DNA from: Lytechinus pictus
Lineage: Eukaryota; Echinodermata; Echinoidea; Temnopleuroida; Toxopneustidae
Assembly: GCF_037042905.1 (NCBI RefSeq)
Contig: NC_087245.1
Span: forward strand, 7,703,501-7,767,500
DNA: 64,000 bases
Reading direction: 5' to 3'
Part shown: positions 60,682 through 64,000 of the stretch, piece by piece
How positions within the stretch are numbered: position 1 is the stretch's first letter
Layout of the letters: each line of letters begins with the position of its first letter
Notes under the pieces: generated by a model
Databases searched by the model: none
The model's input: only the letters and a program-made list of their open reading frames with translations
Told to the model about the DNA's origin: nothing
Position numbers and translations under genes: made by a program

Positions 60682-63600
60682 GTATGATCATCCCAAAATG
60701 TACAAAATGAAATCATGGTTTTAAGTTTGTAGAAAAATATGGTATTGAAATTGATACACATACTGTACATGTACAGGATGAAAAAAAAAAGGTTTTAAAT
60801 AATTTTAGGGCAGTATTATGGAATGTGTATTGTCAGTATTGAGCCTGGACCCCCTTTTACATCTACTTTCCAAAAGCCATATGACTGTATGAAAGAGGAA
60901 ATGATACAGATGAAAGAAATAAAGGTAACCCATTACACTGTACATTGAAAAGTACATTTCAACTTTTCCTTAGGTGAGGAAGAAGACAACCACCTTATTT
61001 TTATTTTGCTGTGATGCTACATGTAAGTGCATGAGAGAGAGAAAAAATGGATAGTTTATTTGCTTTCAGACTTTGATATCAGAGTCTTGATGTTAAAAGT
61101 ATCTTTCCTAATTTCTTTCACTGTTGCCAAATATTCTACAGAAGGTGTTGTAATGAACTGACTATAATGACAAAAGCTTACACATACCTTTAGATTAAGC
61201 CTTTTCAAACCTTTTCACTGGAGAAGTGTAATGATGGCAGAAAGAAATTTGTGAGTGCAGAGAGGGAGAAATCATTTGTAGGATGTTGGTTCAGGTTTCA
61301 CCTCATGAACAGAAAGTAATGGAATCAAAGCTCAGGTTGAGTTATTTGTATCATAATTCAAAAAGGCTTATTTGCTTTCTTGTATAAGATGCTGAGCATT
61401 TTTTTGGACTTATAGGGGGCAATGAATACACATTGTACATGTTTGTTTGCTAGACCTGTGATAAATCTCTGAAAATTGCATGTTAATATTCAAATTCATT
61501 ACCAGATTATAAGATGTGAAATAAAAATGTGATTGGACAAGAAGGATCCCCCTCCCCCCAAAAAGACCAGCAAAAGATCATCACTCACTGACAGGACAAC
61601 ATTGATCCACATCTTTCCTGGAAATCTGTTTAGCCTTTTATAGTGCAAAGATGCATGTGGGGAAAGAGTGAGAAAGAGAGAGACAGTGGGAAAAATTGGT
61701 ACATGTATGTGTTTTTGATGTTAATGATGATAATACATGTCCATCGTCTGAATGTATTCTGTATTATTAGCAGATCAGTGATGTATTTTTAAAAGAAAAT
61801 AGGCTTATGTGTATTTTGGTTGGGATCCTTGCAACTTCTCCACAGTAAAAAAAAAAACACAATAAAAAATGATTTTTTTATAGTAAAAAAAAAAAATTCT
61901 CAATCATGGAATGGATTGAAATTTGAAGGATGCACATTAGTTTGGAGCTTTCTGATAAGCAACCACTAAATTTGTAAGGTGCTTTAAAGTGTTCAAACAC
62001 GTACATGTATTATCACTCTGTAGATGAACCAAAAGGTAAGTTTAAATGCAATTTATTACAAAAAAAGACTGGAATACAAAATGAATAGATCACAGTTCAA
62101 TGTGTGTTCAAATTGATATTGGCCTTTTGTAGCTTATTTGCCAAGCATACTAATTATGGCTGCAATTTATGTCTGCATTAATACACACACCAAATCTACC
62201 CTGAAGCTCTCTCACAGCTCAACTCAACTCAGCTCAGACTGGCTGGCTGGCAGGTTTGTTCTTACAGGTAGCCTAAATAGACTTTACATATGGTTTATTA
62301 AACTGTCATCGCAAAGCCAGATACCAGACGATGCCAAAGCTTACAGTGCCGGCTATTAGTGATAACAATTACAAAGACCCACTTCTATCCTCTCTCTTTC
62401 ATCGCTACTCTACCACAATGAAGCACCGCCTCATGTGGTCTAGCTTGACGACAGACCAAGTGATCACACACGGCAGCTATAAAAAGACTCGAGCAGCGAG
62501 GTCTAAAAATAGACCTGATATTTATGGAAGGGAGATATTTGTAGCTGCCCAGTAAAAGGAGATGCTCGGGAGATTTGACTAGTGGTGGCTGAGCGATGGC
62601 AGCACTACGGCGGCATAGGCAGCAATATGACACTGTGCAAACCCAGCCACCTCACACACACACACACACACACACCCTCTTACTCCCACACACCCACTGT
62701 AACCCTAACACACTCATTTTCCTTTTTGCTTGCACATTTTGTTCATGAAACATAGGCGTCTTTTAGTGGTTGTATTTCTTACATTCAAATTATGGGTTAT
62801 ATTTTTATTCTGCTATTTGCCTTTATTTTGTTTTATGGTTTTATGCCATTGGTTATTTTACCTACTTGGATTATCACATTTTTTATTGAAGCTGCATGGA
62901 ACATCATGAATTTCATTATTTATGATATTCGACAGTTGTACATGCATTCTGCACTAATGTGATTGATATCTAAGTCACGATTATGTTAACTTTTCAAAAT
63001 GAAAAGGAAGGAGGATTACATTTTGAAGATTTAAAATAGAATAAGATTATTTTCTGCTATGATTACAATTTTGGAAAAAAATATTTTCAGCAGTTTAGTT
63101 TGTTCATGGACTTACAGTCCGTAGTTTGTTTCAATAGAAGATCAATAGTAGATATTAAACTATAGTGTGATGTTGAAAATTTTGTTCTGTTTTTATCTTT
63201 AAACCTCAAATTTGTCAATTTCTCTGCTCCAAATAAGGAGAAAAATGGGACTAAGTCTCCTTATGATATGTGTGAAATCATATTTGGTATATAAATTCCA
63301 TCTGGTACTGCTCACTGATAAAATAAACAATAATATAGATAGTAGATACTAAGACTAAAGGAAATATTATGATACAGCAAGTATGTCACCTAGTTGCTTA
63401 TAATATGAATCATGTTCAAATTCCTTCCCCTTTTATCTTCTCCATTTCGATCCTTTTATTTTAAGCTCTCTCCATTTTATTTTTTGCCATATTCCATCTC
63501 TACCTTCATGGTACACGTAGCTTACATGTTTGTCTTAATGAAGAACAAATTTATATTTTCATATACAGATATCTTATGAAGTAGCTTTAAAAGATGCTTT

Positions 63601-64000
63601 TCACTATTAAGGCAAGATATGTTTAATCATCATTATATATAGTACTTTATCTTACACTCATCTGTCTGTTGGCAACCTTGGGTATTGCAATATTTTAGTT
63701 GGTTATGCAGTCCTATATCTATGGAGTCCTATATCTATGGAGTAATTCATCTGCTTGAACAACACATAGAATTAGGCGATACACTACATGTCATGGATTT
63801 GGAAGATTTTCTATTCTGTTTTATATACTTGTATCAAAGGTGTAATTCACAAGATTGATGTCAAAGAGTTTGGTCTGAATTGCTTTTTGGTGTGGTTATA
63901 AATTGTCATCTGTTTTGAGTCAGAAAAACATGGTTTTCTTTCCTTTATTCAAACTTCATTGGGTTCTTATCCCACTGCTGCCACCAATATTAACTCATGC
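60682..64000. other. Intron 2 of the C1-domain gene (incomplete)
   Basis: No third coding exon was recognised before the window ends. A more complex, G+C-richer block at 62190-62640 stands out (see findings); the remainder is AT-rich. Confidence 0.5.
62653..62676. repeat. (CA)n microsatellite
   Basis: An uninterrupted CA dinucleotide run of about 12 units after CCACCT. Confidence 0.95.

Noticed and set aside
60868-60935. Possible small exon ending at GGTAACC after the second C1 exon
   Set aside because: A donor-like site is present, but the sequence does not resemble the segment expected after the first C1 domain and the acceptor is poor.

Overview
This window is eukaryotic: spliced genes, long AT-rich introns, and dense nested transposons. 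The dispersed repeat families are of the kind seen in marine deuterostome genomes, and I infer an echinoderm, most likely a sea urchin. That placement rests on repeat character and pattern recognition, not on a database search.

Three host genes are visible. (1) A plus-strand clathrin light chain gene: four 3' exons between 4238 and 7113, including the stop; the 5' exon(s) lie left of the window or were not recognised. (2) A minus-strand two-exon fragment (40937 to about 39662) of an unrecognised protein, with matching splice phases and an apparent one-base frameshift at an A7 run. (3) The 5' end of a plus-strand gene whose first two coding exons (47515-47692 and 60602-60681) join across a 12.9 kb intron into a complete C1 zinc finger, best matching diacylglycerol kinase theta; the rest lies to the right.

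Most of the remainder is mobile DNA. About 12.5-25.9 kb is a minus-strand L1/Tx1-like LINE: an intact 1272-residue endonuclease/reverse transcriptase (13102-16920), a coiled-coil ORF1 (21350-23849), and probable 5' UTR. A 1.4 kb hAT-like element with a perfect 8-bp target duplication splits ORF1, and a second copy of the same family sits in the presumed 5' UTR. A 4.4 kb spacer between the ORFs is unexplained. Other non-autonomous elements recognised by terminal inverted repeats and target duplications include a 541-bp hAT-like element (3285), a Tc1/mariner-like element (5315), a TTA-flanked element (34458), and several TTAA-flanked palindromic MITEs (27545, 35421, 41190, 55594, 56197). Degenerate LINE tails lie at 48241 and 59577.

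The most striking structure runs from about 30396 to 47003. Two arrays built on the palindrome AACCATGGTT, a 360-bp-period array on the left and a 150-bp-period array with a 900-bp higher-order period on the right, are bounded by matching inverted termini. This looks like a 16.6 kb foldback-type element with about 10 kb inside, including the unrecognised gene fragment. A dispersed family at 2393, 33135, 51484 and 54433, plus related tandem repeats, carries many perfect AGGTCA-N-AGGTCA (DR1) sites.
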